Shown here in pieces: positions 32,447 to 41,567 of a DNA stretch of 64,000 nt. The notes below the pieces were generated by a model, which was given only the letters and a program-made list of their open reading frames with translations, was not told the origin of the DNA and did not search any database. Location of the stretch: contig NZ_CP070608.1 in the NCBI RefSeq assembly GCF_017068455.1, positions 2,895,488 to 2,959,487 on the forward strand. The letters run 5' to 3'. Numbering within the stretch: position 1 is the stretch's first letter; each line of letters starts with the position of its first letter. A program made the translations under genes and the position numbers. This stretch comes from Fulvivirga lutea (lineage in GTDB: Bacteria; Bacteroidota; Bacteroidia; Cytophagales; Cyclobacteriaceae).

Positions 32447-34947
32447 TATTGCGTTTTAGAAGGTTTGTCAGACGGATTATTTCCTAATGATACGAGGTTG
32501 GCAAATAGCTTGTAGGCACCTGGCACACCAGCAGGAAGTTCTCTAAACCACGAATAGCCTGAGTATACATAATGACCCTTACCATATTTTGCAACCAGCA
32601 ACCCACCTTCTTTCGCGTCCTCACCTTCATCATGACTCGATAAGATGGCTTCAAACTCTGAAGACCATTCATTCGGAAAGTACAACCCTCTTTCCTGCAC
32701 CCAATTATCGAAATCTGATTTGGTTATCTTATTTGGTGTATTTACTACCGGATGTTTGGGTTTCAATATTTCTACAGGTGCATCTTCTTCCGCTACCCGA
32801 TCTCTTGATAATTCTAAATCATAAGGCGCGATTTTATCAGTTTTAAGCCTATGAGAAGTGTTATATTGAATAATAAGTGTTCCGCCATTTTCTACATATT
32901 CCAACAAAATAGGCATATAGTAATCAGCTCGTTCATTCGTATTCAATGCTCTTATACCTAATATAATCGCATCATAATTTTCAATCGATAGCGGTGTAAT
33001 ATCATTCTCGGCAATTTCTGTTACTTCATAACCTATTTCTCTTAAACTTGCCGGCACCGCATCTCCTGCGCCCTGAATATAGCCGACAGTACTACCATAT
33101 TTTGCTATATTCATTTTAACAGCTTTAGCACTAGCGGTAGGTAAATAGATTTGAGTTGGAATATGATCATATTCTATAGTTTGCAGGCTTTGGTCATATA
33201 CCTGGTCGCCAATGGTAACTACTGCTTTCATTTCCGTAACCACTTCACCTTTAGGCGGGGTCACTTCAAAGGTAAAAGGGGCTTCATCGCCTTTATTTGT
33301 TAGATTAATTGCTGCTGACTCAGGCTTAACTTTCCAATCTTCAGGAAGATCCAGCTTAAGTTGGCCTTCTACATTATCAGCACCAGATTTAACATTTACA
33401 GTGATGCTTTTGCTGGCATCACCATTAAAAATGTAAACAGATTCAGGAATGCTTGCCATAACCTTCGGAATTATTTCGAAAGGCCTGTATTGTTCACCAT
33501 CTACAGGATCATTCCATTTATAAATTAACGGAGTAGTGTATAATAATTTATGGCCTGCAACGTCAACCGCAAAGGTTACATCCATAGTAGCAGGATTCTC
33601 AGGCTTACCTCTCAAAGCCAAATTGTCCACTTTATACGTGCCTAATGTTCCTTTCTCTCTTAACCAATAGGGCTGACTATACTTCCAATCTACTGGAATT
33701 GTAACACTCGATTCAAATTCCAGCAATTCATTGTCACCTAAACTTTTATCCATTAAAGTATCTTTCAAGTGATCGAACGACACTCTTTCCAATTTCACCG
33801 GCATTGTAGTCCGATTAACGGCCTCTACTCCTATTTTTATTTTACTTCCTGGAGCCACTGCATAATCATCAGCTTTAGCCTCCAGGTATAAGCCAAGCAT
33901 GGATTTTACGATCTCATCAATCTCTTTAATTTTTACTCTCTTCCAATGTTCGTTGGATAGCAAGGTTATTTCGTCACGCACTCTGAGCAGTGGTGCAACA
34001 CTGGCTTCCGGAGTTGAAGGCTGATAATTTTGAATAACATCATTAATCATCTTTTCAATCTTTTTGCCGCCTTCTACTCTGCCCCAGCTTGTATCTATGC
34101 CCTCAAAAATGTCTTTTTCTGCCTTCTCACCTTTTTCGTGCTCTAAAAACTCTAATCTGCTGCCACGGCTTCCGGTAGATCCAAACCCTTGCGATTTGTG
34201 TTGAGAGCGACTCAAAGCTGCAAGCTCTGAATAAGAGGTGCCTAGCAGGGAATTGTAACCACCTATATCTATGGTTATAACACCCGGTGTGTTTTCATCA
34301 ATATTGGGGTTCCACCACGGGCCGGTATTCATATAAAGCCTTTTAGGTTGCCAGGTTTCCGTAAATTCTAAGTGTTCTGGGTATTTATCTTTATTGGCAG
34401 CCATATCAAATGCCTCTGCCGCGAAAATTGCAGAAGTTGTATGATGTCCGTGTCCTGCTCTTTCATCCGGTGGGAAGCGAGTGATAATGACATCTGGTTT
34501 AAAATTTCTATACACCCATACGACATCTTCTAGAATTTGCTCTCTATTCCATGTTTTCTGAGTTTCTTCCGTTGATTTCGAATAGCCAAAGTCATTGGCT
34601 CTGGTAAAAAACTGCTCCCCGCCATCAATTCTACGAGCTGCTAACAATTCTTGCGTTCTTATGATGCCCAATCCTTCTCTGATCTCAGGGCCCACTAAGT
34701 TTTGGCCACCATCACCTCTGGTTAATGATAAATAAGCTGTTCTTGCCAGCTTTTCTTTGCTCATATAGGCAATCAGCCTTGTATTCTCATCATCAGGGTG
34801 TGCTGCCACATAAAGCACAGTACCTAAGAAATTAAGTTTTTTAAGCTTTAAAAGAATCTCGGCTGAATTATCATTATGGGGTTTTTGACTAAATGAAGGT
34901 GATAAAGTAAGAAATGTGATAACTAGAACAAGTGCTTTTCGAAGCAT
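32446..34947 (-). CDS. large secreted PIG-L family deacetylase
   Basis: An 833-residue protein with a signal peptide (LRKALVLVITFLTLSPSFSQ). The N-terminal PIG-L/LmbE domain has the zinc motif AAHPDDENTRLIAY and the downstream HGHHTTSA, and hydrolyses N-acetyl groups from amino sugars in known members. Residues 330-600 form beta-sandwich domains, and 640-833 an alpha/beta domain resembling a glutamine-amidotransferase-like fold (YDAIILGIRALNTNERADYYMPILLEYVENGGTLIIQY). It is the first gene of an operon with a small membrane protein and an SSS symporter, suggesting extracellular deacetylation of a glycoconjugate followed by uptake of a product. Confidence 0.88.
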   Translation of the reverse strand: MLRKALVLVITFLTLSPSFSQKPHNDNSAEILLKLKKLNFLGTVLYVAAHPDDENTRLIAYMSKEKLARTAYLSLTRGDGGQNLVGPEIREGLGIIRTQELLAARRIDGGEQFFTRANDFGYSKSTEETQKTWNREQILEDVVWVYRNFKPDVIITRFPPDERAGHGHHTTSAIFAAEAFDMAANKDKYPEHLEFTETWQPKRLYMNTGPWWNPNIDENTPGVITIDIGGYNSLLGTSYSELAALSRSQHKSQGFGSTGSRGSRLEFLEHEKGEKAEKDIFEGIDTSWGRVEGGKKIEKMINDVIQNYQPSTPEASVAPLLRVRDEITLLSNEHWKRVKIKEIDEIVKSMLGLYLEAKADDYAVAPGSKIKIGVEAVNRTTMPVKLERVSFDHLKDTLMDKSLGDNELLEFESSVTIPVDWKYSQPYWLREKGTLGTYKVDNLALRGKPENPATMDVTFAVDVAGHKLLYTTPLIYKWNDPVDGEQYRPFEIIPKVMASIPESVYIFNGDASKSITVNVKSGADNVEGQLKLDLPEDWKVKPESAAINLTNKGDEAPFTFEVTPPKGEVVTEMKAVVTIGDQVYDQSLQTIEYDHIPTQIYLPTASAKAVKMNIAKYGSTVGYIQGAGDAVPASLREIGYEVTEIAENDITPLSIENYDAIILGIRALNTNERADYYMPILLEYVENGGTLIIQYNTSHRLKTDKIAPYDLELSRDRVAEEDAPVEILKPKHPVVNTPNKITKSDFDNWVQERGLYFPNEWSSEFEAILSSHDEGEDAKEGGLLVAKYGKGHYVYSGYSWFRELPAGVPGAYKLFANLVSLGNNPSDKPSKTQ

Positions 34948-35044
34948 AGAGTGTATTGTTTTGGTCTATAAAGTCTTGTAAGATTACGAATGCAAAGATT
35001 AAAGGTTTGCCATATTATCCAATGCACAAGAGCTTTAAATTAAA

Positions 35045-35077
35045 AAATCCCGGCTCCATGATGGATAACCGGGATTT
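35045..35077. terminator. stem-loop between PIG-L operon promoter and the next gene
   Basis: AAATCCCGG (35045-35053) and CCGGGATTT (35069-35077) are perfect 9-bp arms with A/T-rich flanks. It lies 50 bp downstream of the leftward 158-aa gene and probably terminates it. Confidence 0.7.
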
Positions 35078-35126
35078 AAAACTCAAACAACAACCTCGTT
35101 AAAGGTTATTGCAAATGTCTTGCCAA

Positions 35127-35603
35127 TTATATCTTGCCCCGCTCCTGGCCGTTTATAAACAAGTTTCCTTTCTCACTGAAGAAGAAAATTAATTTTGCTA
35201 CTTCCTTTTTATCGTCATCTAACAGAAATATCAAGAACTCATGGGCTCCGGTTCGATCCTTTATATCATCTGCAAAGCCCATATCAATAATAAAATCTTC
35301 TGTTAAGTCTTTTACTTTTCTGTTTCTGAGAATATCACCTTTGTTATTTTCCACTCGATATCTAAAAATGCCCTCCGACTCCTGAAGCATTAAAAACAGC
35401 TTAATTTTTACATAAGGTAACGGTGAAGGTGAATAGGTCGATCGGTTCAGATCCTCATCAAATTGATCTTGCGGAGGCTGTGGTCTTTTTTCAAATGTGT
35501 AAATGAGCTCATAATTGAATCGCTCATCTGATAAATAAGGAATACCAACAGTGTCGCTGTCGGACCAATTCATCAGAAAACTTAAAAATACTGCCAAAAT
35601 CAT
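35127..35603 (-). CDS. secreted protein of unknown function
   Basis: A 158-residue protein with a short hydrophobic N-terminus (MILAVFLSFLMNWSDSD) that could be a signal peptide or anchor. The remainder is beta-rich with FNYELIYTFEKRPQPPQDQF, YVKIKLFLMLQESEGIFRYRVENNKGDILR and HEFLIFLLDDDKKEVAKLIFFFSEKGNLFING. I do not recognise a family. Its start overlaps the stop of the acetyltransferase gene by 4 bp, so the two are coupled. Confidence 0.65.
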   Translation of the reverse strand: MILAVFLSFLMNWSDSDTVGIPYLSDERFNYELIYTFEKRPQPPQDQFDEDLNRSTYSPSPLPYVKIKLFLMLQESEGIFRYRVENNKGDILRNRKVKDLTEDFIIDMGFADDIKDRTGAHEFLIFLLDDDKKEVAKLIFFFSEKGNLFINGQERGKI

Positions 35604-35905
35604 GATCCTAGTAGCTTTTCTTTTGTTTGATAATTTGTGTTCAGCAGTTCAAGGTACTCAGGGTGCTTCTTCACATAGGCCACTACAAATGGGCAATATA
35701 CCACTATTTGATAGCGATTACCTTTAGCATACTCCAACCCAAATTTGGCTAAAGCACTAGCTATTCCCCTACCTTCGATTGATTCTGGAACCCAGGTATG
35801 CATATAATAAACGGTATTATCCCTTATCCGATATTGCAATTCGGCCTTTTCACCATCTACAATTGTTTCAAACTGATAATTAGTTTTATTATTAACTATT
35901 TGCAT
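35600..35905 (-). CDS. small GNAT-like N-acetyltransferase
   Basis: A 101-residue protein of the short GCN5-related acetyltransferase type (YjdJ-like). It has AELQYRIRDNTVYYMHTWVPESIEGRGIASALAKFGLEYAKG, where EGRGIASAL is the acetyl-CoA-binding turn, then YQIVVYCPFVVAYVKKHPEY. The substrate is unknown. It is divergent from the Crp/Fnr gene with 62 bp between starts. Confidence 0.85.
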   Translation of the reverse strand: MQIVNNKTNYQFETIVDGEKAELQYRIRDNTVYYMHTWVPESIEGRGIASALAKFGLEYAKGNRYQIVVYCPFVVAYVKKHPEYLELLNTNYQTKEKLLGS

Positions 35906-35967
35906 ACTTTGGAATCTCTTTTAAAAATAAGATGTTTTCCTGACAATAACACTGGCAATGAGCATAG

Positions 35968-36600
35968 ATGGATAGAACTCGCATTCAATCATACTTAGAA
36001 AATATTGGACTTGAGCCGCCACTTATTTCTGAACTTTTAAATCTCGGAAAATTTAAGGAAGCCAAAGTAGGCGATGTCGTAGTAAAATCTGGAGCCCGAT
36101 CTCAATATATACCGTTAGTTCTAACCGGTGTACTTAAAGTAATGCGAGAAGATCCTGAACGAGGCGATGTGTTTCTATACTATCTCGAAGGTGGTGATAC
36201 CTGTGCCATGTCCATCAGTTGCTGCCTGGAGCCTAGTAATAACCAGTTTAAAGTAACCGCTGAGGAAGATTCCCAGGTGTGGATGATTCCAATGAATCAC
36301 TTTGACTCATGGATTGTAAAGTACCCCGCATTTAGAAAGTTTATTTTCAGTTCCTATAAAATGAGGTTTGATGAACTGCTCAATACCATTGATAGTATGG
36401 CTTTTATGAACTTGGATGAAAGGTTGTATAAGTACCTGCTAGACAAGAAACAATCGTCTGGGAGCTATGAAATACATAAAACGCATGCAGAAATAGCAAG
36501 GGAATTAAATACATCCAGAGTAGTAATCTCAAGGCTATTAAAGAAACTGGAGAAAGAAGATAAAATTGAACAGCACCGCAACAAGATTGAGATTCTTTAG
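35968..36600 (+). CDS. Crp/Fnr-family transcriptional regulator with a cysteine cluster
   Basis: A 210-residue regulator: cyclic-nucleotide-binding-like beta barrel (about 15-120) and a C-terminal Crp winged helix (THAEIARELNTSRVVISRLLKKLEKE). It lacks the N-terminal cysteine cluster of iron-sulfur FNR. Instead a loop within the barrel reads DTCAMSISCCLEP, three cysteines that could sense redox or sulfane sulfur. The next gene on the same strand is a persulfide-dioxygenase-like enzyme, with an FNR-type palindrome in between, so this protein probably controls it. Signal identity is inference. Confidence 0.85.
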   Translation: MDRTRIQSYLENIGLEPPLISELLNLGKFKEAKVGDVVVKSGARSQYIPLVLTGVLKVMREDPERGDVFLYYLEGGDTCAMSISCCLEPSNNQFKVTAEEDSQVWMIPMNHFDSWIVKYPAFRKFIFSSYKMRFDELLNTIDSMAFMNLDERLYKYLLDKKQSSGSYEIHKTHAEIARELNTSRVVISRLLKKLEKEDKIEQHRNKIEIL

Positions 36601-36603
36601 ATT

Positions 36604-36619
36604 TGTAACTATTGTTACA
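36604..36619. promoter_or_regulatory. FNR-type palindrome, candidate Crp/Fnr binding site
   Basis: TGTAAC-TATT-GTTACA has perfect 6-bp arms with the N4 spacing of FNR boxes. It sits 4 bp after the crp/fnr stop and 53 bp before the ATG of the MBL-rhodanese gene, a good position for promoter control. Confidence 0.6.
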
Positions 36620-36671
36620 CTCCCTCCTAACCAGAGGACTTATCTTTACATCAGATTTAAAGATTAAAAAA

Positions 36672-38078
36672 ATGAAAATAGAACAAATATACACTGGCTG
36701 TTTAGCTCAAGGCGCTTACTATATTGAAAGCAATGGTGAGGTAGCAATTATTGACCCACTGAGAGAAACAGACCCATACGTAGCAAAAGCGGAAGAAGCT
36801 GGCGCTAAAATCAAATACATTTTTGAAACGCATTTTCATGCAGACTTCGTTTCAGGACATGTTGATTTAGCCAATAAAACCGGAGCAACTATTGTTTATG
36901 GCCCGGGAGCTAAAACGGAGTATGATATTCATGAGGCAACTGATGGTGAAATATTCAATTTGGGAGCCATTAAAATTAAAGTATTACACACACCAGGCCA
37001 TACGCCCGAGAGTTCATCTTATCTTTTAATTGATGAGAATGGAAAAGAACATGCTTTGTTTAGTGGCGACACATTGTTTATTGGAGATGTTGGCCGACCT
37101 GACTTAGCAGTAAAATCTGACCTTTCGCAGGAAGATTTAGCAGGAATGCTTTACGATAGCCTCAGAAATAAAGTAATGACATTGCCTGATGATGTGATTG
37201 TTTACCCAGCTCATGGTGCCGGCTCAGCTTGTGGTAAAAACATGAGCAAAGAAACTCACGATTTATTGGGCAACCAGAAAAAGAATAACTATGCTCTTAG
37301 AGCGGATATGACTAAAGAGGAGTTTATAAAAGAAGTAACAACAGGCATACTCCCTCCCCCACAATATTTTGCTAAAAACGCTATGATGAATAAATCAGGT
37401 GTGGACAGCTTAGACACCATTATGGATCGTGGTAATGTTCCATTAACGGTTGATGAATTTGAGGCCATGGCCAACCACGAAGGGGCTTTGGTTTTAGATA
37501 CCAGAAAGCCGCAGGAGTTTGCTCAGGGCCATATCCCTAATTCAGTATTTATTGGTATCGATGGAAGTTTTGCTCCTTGGGTAGGTGCCTTAATTCCCGA
37601 TCTACAACAGCCCATTATTTTTATTGCTGATGAAGGCCGTGAAGAAGAAGTGGTCATCAGGCTTTCAAGGGTGGGTTATGATAATACACTTGGTTATTTA
37701 AAAGGTGGTTTTAAGGCCTGGAAACAAGCCGAAAAAGAAATTGACACTGTTAAGTCAATTACTGCCAGTGAATTTGCTGAAGATTATGCGGCCAAAGATA
37801 TTAACGTGATGGATGTGCGAAAACCTTCTGAATATGACGCTGAGCACGTTGAAAATGCAGTTAACTCACCACTTGATTTCATAAACAAAAACATGAATGA
37901 CTTTGAAGCATCGAAGGAATATTACCTGCATTGCGCGGGTGGATACCGTTCAATGATTATGGCTTCAATACTTAAATCAAGAGGGATTCATAATTTAATT
38001 GATGTGCAAGGTGGTTTTAAAGCCATTGCTGAAACCGACATTAAAAAAACAGCCTTTGTTTGTCCTTCAACTAAATAA
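36672..38078 (+). CDS. persulfide dioxygenase-like MBL hydrolase with two rhodanese domains
   Basis: From ATG 36672 the protein is 468 residues. The N-terminal metallo-beta-lactamase fold has THFHADFVSGH and the later GHTPESSSY and FSGDTLFIGDVGRPDL, as in ETHE1/BlhA-type persulfide dioxygenases. Two rhodanese domains follow. The first (VLDTRKPQEFAQGHIPN) ends in FIADEGREEE and has no active cysteine; the second (VMDVRKPSEYDAEHVENA) keeps the cysteine in LHCAGGYRS. The enzyme would oxidise glutathione- or thiol-bound persulfide to sulfite and rhodanese may relay sulfur. It is adjacent to a cysteine-bearing Crp/Fnr regulator. An upstream 20-codon frame extension is unlikely. Confidence 0.9.
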   Translation: MKIEQIYTGCLAQGAYYIESNGEVAIIDPLRETDPYVAKAEEAGAKIKYIFETHFHADFVSGHVDLANKTGATIVYGPGAKTEYDIHEATDGEIFNLGAIKIKVLHTPGHTPESSSYLLIDENGKEHALFSGDTLFIGDVGRPDLAVKSDLSQEDLAGMLYDSLRNKVMTLPDDVIVYPAHGAGSACGKNMSKETHDLLGNQKKNNYALRADMTKEEFIKEVTTGILPPPQYFAKNAMMNKSGVDSLDTIMDRGNVPLTVDEFEAMANHEGALVLDTRKPQEFAQGHIPNSVFIGIDGSFAPWVGALIPDLQQPIIFIADEGREEEVVIRLSRVGYDNTLGYLKGGFKAWKQAEKEIDTVKSITASEFAEDYAAKDINVMDVRKPSEYDAEHVENAVNSPLDFINKNMNDFEASKEYYLHCAGGYRSMIMASILKSRGIHNLIDVQGGFKAIAETDIKKTAFVCPSTK

Positions 38079-38111
38079 GGGCACATTTTTTTGAGACAAA
38101 ATCATTTGTAG

Positions 38112-38246
38112 ACAGAAACCATCGCGAGAAGAGCTGTTGAATTGCTCGATATGATTGGTGAAGAAGGTGTTGGACTAAGTGCCATTGATCAGAAGATCGC
38201 TAACCTTGAGTTTTTTGCCAATGATCAATCGGCTGAAGCAGAATGA
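38112..38246 (+). pseudogene. orphan open frame, possible gene remnant
   Basis: Directly after an in-frame TAG, 44 sense codons encode TETIARRAVELLDMIGEEGVG, LSAIDQKIANLEFFAND and a polar end, with no ATG until codon 16. The residues look protein-like, so it may be the tail of a decayed gene or a short gene using an unusual start. It overlaps the convergent ferredoxin-like gene by 22 bp. Low certainty. Confidence 0.25.
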
Positions 38247-38455
38247 TTTAACATTTCGGCTAAATTATCTTTAGCCACTTTAGAATACAAAGCCTCATTC
38301 ATGATTATGTTTGGGGCTTTTTTACATGCATCCATGCATTGGGTTTTAATTAGGCGAAAACCCTTTTTGTCTTTCACCATCTTGCACAAGGCCTTAGAAC
38401 CTGCTTTTTTGCAATCATCATCGGTACATACAAATACGAATTTCTTTTTTGGCAT
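38225..38455 (-). CDS. small thioredoxin-like [2Fe-2S] ferredoxin
   Basis: A 76-residue protein with the cysteine pattern of (2Fe-2S) thioredoxin-fold ferredoxins: FVCTDDDCKKAGSKAL and TQCMDACKKAPNI, four or five cysteines placed as in the NuoE-like family. It would transfer single electrons; no partner is adjacent. It is monocistronic, divergent from the sensor kinase gene. Confidence 0.85.
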   Translation of the reverse strand: MPKKKFVFVCTDDDCKKAGSKALCKMVKDKKGFRLIKTQCMDACKKAPNIIMNEALYSKVAKDNLAEMLNHSASAD

Positions 38456-38570
38456 CTTGCTTAAATATATTCAATAAAGTTGACCTTTTTAATTTTTTAA
38501 AATTTGTACAAATCGCTAAGGTAGAGTTGATTGTAATTAGTTATATTCATGTTTGAATATTTCTATTTAA

Positions 38571-40379
38571 ATGCCCAAACAGTACTATTTACTTCTTCTT
38601 GTTTTTATTTTTTCAACCCTTACAATGCACGCACATGACGTGTCGTGGGAGGAGGTTAAGAAAAATAAGGAAGGCACAATAGACCTCTACTGGAACATTT
38701 CCAAGCCATTCATTTATCAAGATGATGAAGGCAACATGCAAGGCATTGAAGCTGAGCTCATTAAAGGTTTTAAAGAATACCTGAAACTGACCCACAACGT
38801 GGATCTTACACTTCACTGGATCAATTCTAACAGTTTTAAAGAGTTCTATGATTATATAAGCGAAAGCGATCATAATGGTGAATTTGGTGTGTCAGCGCTT
38901 TCCATTACAGCTACCCGCTTAAAGAAAGTGCAGTTTACGCATCCTTACATGTCGGATGTGGCTGTGATGATCTCCAGATCTGATGTGCCAATTTTTGAAG
39001 ATAAAGACCATTTTAGAGAGTATTCTAAAAACCTCACAGCAATAACCGTTGAGGCCACCACTTACGAGGAGCAACTCAAGTACTTACAAGGCCTTGGCTA
39101 TAACTTCAAGATAGATTATATATCGAGCAATCAACCAATTATTGAAAATATATTGTCAAGTGAAAATGCATTTGGCTATGTTGATTTGCCACTTTATCTC
39201 ATGGCGCTTAAAAACGACCCAACAACCCCTATTTTCAGACAAAATTTATATCCAATTAAAGGGTTGGGTTATGGCCTAATAATGCCAAAAGTAAGTGATT
39301 GGGCTACTATTTTTAACGAATACCTTGCTAGTACCTATTTTGCTTCCATCAAAGATGAAATAGTAGGCAATCATATTGAAAACGACATTTACAAAATCAT
39401 CAAGAATATTTCTGTTGGTGAAAATGTAAATGCTGATGAGCTGATTATACTACTTACAAAGGAGAAAGAATTACAAAATAAAGTACTGACTGACAGAGCC
39501 CTACAAAATCAGCTAAACAGAATTATCAATATCGGATTTGTTTGTCTGTTTATCGGAGCCCTGGTAGTGGCTATATTTTATTATCGATTGTATAGAGGTA
39601 AAAAGAATGCGCTGGAAGACCTTGAAGAGAACAAGAAGAAAATAGAACAACAACAATTGAAAATTGAGCAGGCTAATGCGCAGTTACTGGACATGAATGA
39701 CGAGAAAAATAACCTCATTCGAGTATTGGCTCACGATTTACGCTCCCCTATCAATCAAATAGCCGGATTAGCAGAAATATTTCTTATTGAGAATAAGAAG
39801 CTTCCGGAAGATCAAAAAGAATTAATAAATCAGATTATTAAATCATCTATGAGGCTACGGGAGATGATTAGTAAAATACTGGATGCCGAGGCTGTTGAAA
39901 CTTTACAACCTAAGATTAAGAATGAGCCTGTAAGTGTTAAGCAGATTTTTGAAGGCCTTAAAAGTGAATATAAAAACTCCTCTGACAAGAAGCACATTCA
40001 TCTTAATTTCGAATGTGACGATGAAGTTATGGTTTTAGGAGATGCTGTATTTATTGATCAAATCTTAGATAACCTTGTTTCCAATGCGATTAAATTTTCT
40101 AACGCAAACACCTCCGTAACCCTAACTGCAAAAGAAACCAAAGATGATCAGGTGGTAATAAAAGTGAAAGATCAGGGACCGGGTTTTACGATGGCCGATC
40201 AAAAGAATATGTTTAAAAAATTCCAGCGTTTGAGTGCTCAACCAACCGGAGGTGAGCAGTCCACCGGCTTGGGACTTAGCATTGTAAAAATGTATACCGA
40301 GTTAATGGGTGGAACGATTGATTATGACTCAAAAGTAGGTGAAGGCACTACTTTCACGATACATCTAAAGAAAGCTTAA
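38571..40379 (+). CDS. sensor histidine kinase with periplasmic solute-binding domain
   Basis: A 602-residue inner-membrane sensor. Signal peptide, then a family 3 solute-binding domain (about 25-280; DLYWNISKPFIYQDDEGNMQGIEAELIKGF, then GVSALSITATRLKKVQFTHPYMSDVAVMI). A transmembrane helix lies near 318-338 (IGFVCLFIGALVVAIFYY) and a coiled coil follows. The HisKA domain carries RVLAHDLRSPINQI with the phospho-accepting histidine. The ATPase domain has DNLVSNAIKFS, DQGPGFT and TGLGLSIVKMY. It should sense an amino-acid-like periplasmic ligand. No response regulator is next to it. Confidence 0.9.
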   Translation: MPKQYYLLLLVFIFSTLTMHAHDVSWEEVKKNKEGTIDLYWNISKPFIYQDDEGNMQGIEAELIKGFKEYLKLTHNVDLTLHWINSNSFKEFYDYISESDHNGEFGVSALSITATRLKKVQFTHPYMSDVAVMISRSDVPIFEDKDHFREYSKNLTAITVEATTYEEQLKYLQGLGYNFKIDYISSNQPIIENILSSENAFGYVDLPLYLMALKNDPTTPIFRQNLYPIKGLGYGLIMPKVSDWATIFNEYLASTYFASIKDEIVGNHIENDIYKIIKNISVGENVNADELIILLTKEKELQNKVLTDRALQNQLNRIINIGFVCLFIGALVVAIFYYRLYRGKKNALEDLEENKKKIEQQQLKIEQANAQLLDMNDEKNNLIRVLAHDLRSPINQIAGLAEIFLIENKKLPEDQKELINQIIKSSMRLREMISKILDAEAVETLQPKIKNEPVSVKQIFEGLKSEYKNSSDKKHIHLNFECDDEVMVLGDAVFIDQILDNLVSNAIKFSNANTSVTLTAKETKDDQVVIKVKDQGPGFTMADQKNMFKKFQRLSAQPTGGEQSTGLGLSIVKMYTELMGGTIDYDSKVGEGTTFTIHLKKA

Positions 40380-40753
40380 TTTCTATTCGTGTAAGCCCAA
40401 TACATCAAAAGTGGATGAATTAGCAACAGCCTGATCCACCCTACCCATTCCGGCACGCAGAGCCCATCTGTGATGCAACTACCAATAAGAATAAAATGCA
40501 CATGTGATGGAATGAAACAGATTAACATGGCAATAATCCCATAGGCAGCCCATCTTTTAAAGCGATCAAACAAAAGCAATACGGCCAGCGCCATTTCTAC
40601 TAAGCCACTCGCGAAATTGATCAACTTTGGAAAAGGCAGATAATCCGGTATTAACAGATAATAGAATTCTGGATTTATAAAATGGTTAGCTCCTGCAAAT
40701 AGGTAAAAGCCAACCATGCCATATCTGCTAATCTTTTTTAATTGAGTGCCCAT
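40376..40753 (-). CDS. DoxX-like small membrane protein
   Basis: A 125-residue four-helix membrane protein with the DoxX pattern GMVGFYLFAGANHFINPEFY...IPDYLPFPKLINFASGLVEMALAVLLL. DoxX-like proteins are often linked to redox or thiol stress; the reaction is unknown. Its stop overlaps that of the convergent kinase, and its start overlaps the stop of the next membrane protein gene by 16 bp, so three small membrane proteins form one coupled operon. Confidence 0.8.
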   Translation of the reverse strand: MGTQLKKISRYGMVGFYLFAGANHFINPEFYYLLIPDYLPFPKLINFASGLVEMALAVLLLFDRFKRWAAYGIIAMLICFIPSHVHFILIGSCITDGLCVPEWVGWIRLLLIHPLLMYWAYTNRN

Positions 40754-41121
40754 CGTGTTTCTTTATGTACCCTTAATAAAATGTAACTGAAAGGTATCCA
40801 CCAAATAAAGTCGTTAGTGATAAGTGTATAAAAAAAATCGAAAGGCACTTTACCGCTTAGGTAGTTCATTAGAAAGCCCAGCGGCCCAAAAATTTTACCC
40901 AGCATACCAACTGCCACAATGGGCCAATGTCTTATAGGGTTATAACTCGCCCACCAATAACCCAGGCCGTAAACACCTATTACCATGCCCATACCTTGCC
41001 AAATCATGAGTTGATCAGGAGTTTGCATACCTGTTAATTCAAAGAATTGAGTAGGAAATAGAACTACCCACGCACCCCAAATAATATTATAGATGGCTGC
41101 TAGTTTTAAGGTTAATTTCAT
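40738..41121 (-). CDS. four-helix membrane protein of unknown function
   Basis: A 127-residue integral membrane protein with four predicted helices; segments include AAIYNIIWGAWVVLFPTQFFELTG, GMGMVIGVYGLGYWWASYNP and HWPIVAVGMLGKIFGPLGFLMN. Similar proteins in databases are often labelled alkyl hydroperoxide reductase without evidence. It overlaps the genes on both sides. Confidence 0.75.
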   Translation of the reverse strand: MKLTLKLAAIYNIIWGAWVVLFPTQFFELTGMQTPDQLMIWQGMGMVIGVYGLGYWWASYNPIRHWPIVAVGMLGKIFGPLGFLMNYLSGKVPFDFFYTLITNDFIWWIPFSYILLRVHKETRWALN

Positions 41122-41528
41122 TTGGATGAATAGATGATTAGGTTAAGGATAAATACAATTGTCCATGCAAATGACCTTGGGTAGTTCCAGTTAATTAAAT
41201 CGCGTATGGTGCCTGGCTGATATTGATCCATACTTATGAGGTTATGTAATGGAACCTCTTTATAAAAAGTAACAATCCAGGAAATTGCGATGAACAACAA
41301 ACAGATAAGATGCAGCTGGCTATTCCCCAGCCAAAACAACGAGAGATGGCCGAGTAACTGTGCCGTCATAAGTGGAAAGACAAAGACAAAGATCCTTCCT
41401 TTATACTTTTTATGCCATTGAATCAGTTGGCTTCCCCTCGTATATAAGAATGCAGGGTACACTATTATTTGCACCATCCAAATAAGAATGAACAAACCAC
41501 AATCTACTAGCAAAGTCATTAAATGCAT
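41118..41528 (-). CDS. four-helix membrane protein of unknown function
   Basis: A 136-residue integral membrane protein with four hydrophobic segments, starting LLVDCGLFILIWMVQIIVYPAFLY, and a conserved-looking DQYQPGTIRDLINWNYPRSFAWTIVFIL end. No named family is certain; it resembles DUF1772-type proteins. First gene of the three-gene membrane protein operon. Confidence 0.75.
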   Translation of the reverse strand: MHLMTLLVDCGLFILIWMVQIIVYPAFLYTRGSQLIQWHKKYKGRIFVFVFPLMTAQLLGHLSLFWLGNSQLHLICLLFIAISWIVTFYKEVPLHNLISMDQYQPGTIRDLINWNYPRSFAWTIVFILNLIIYSSK

Positions 41529-41567
41529 GACTAATCAACAACGTGAAAGATGTAAGGTTTTAAAATA

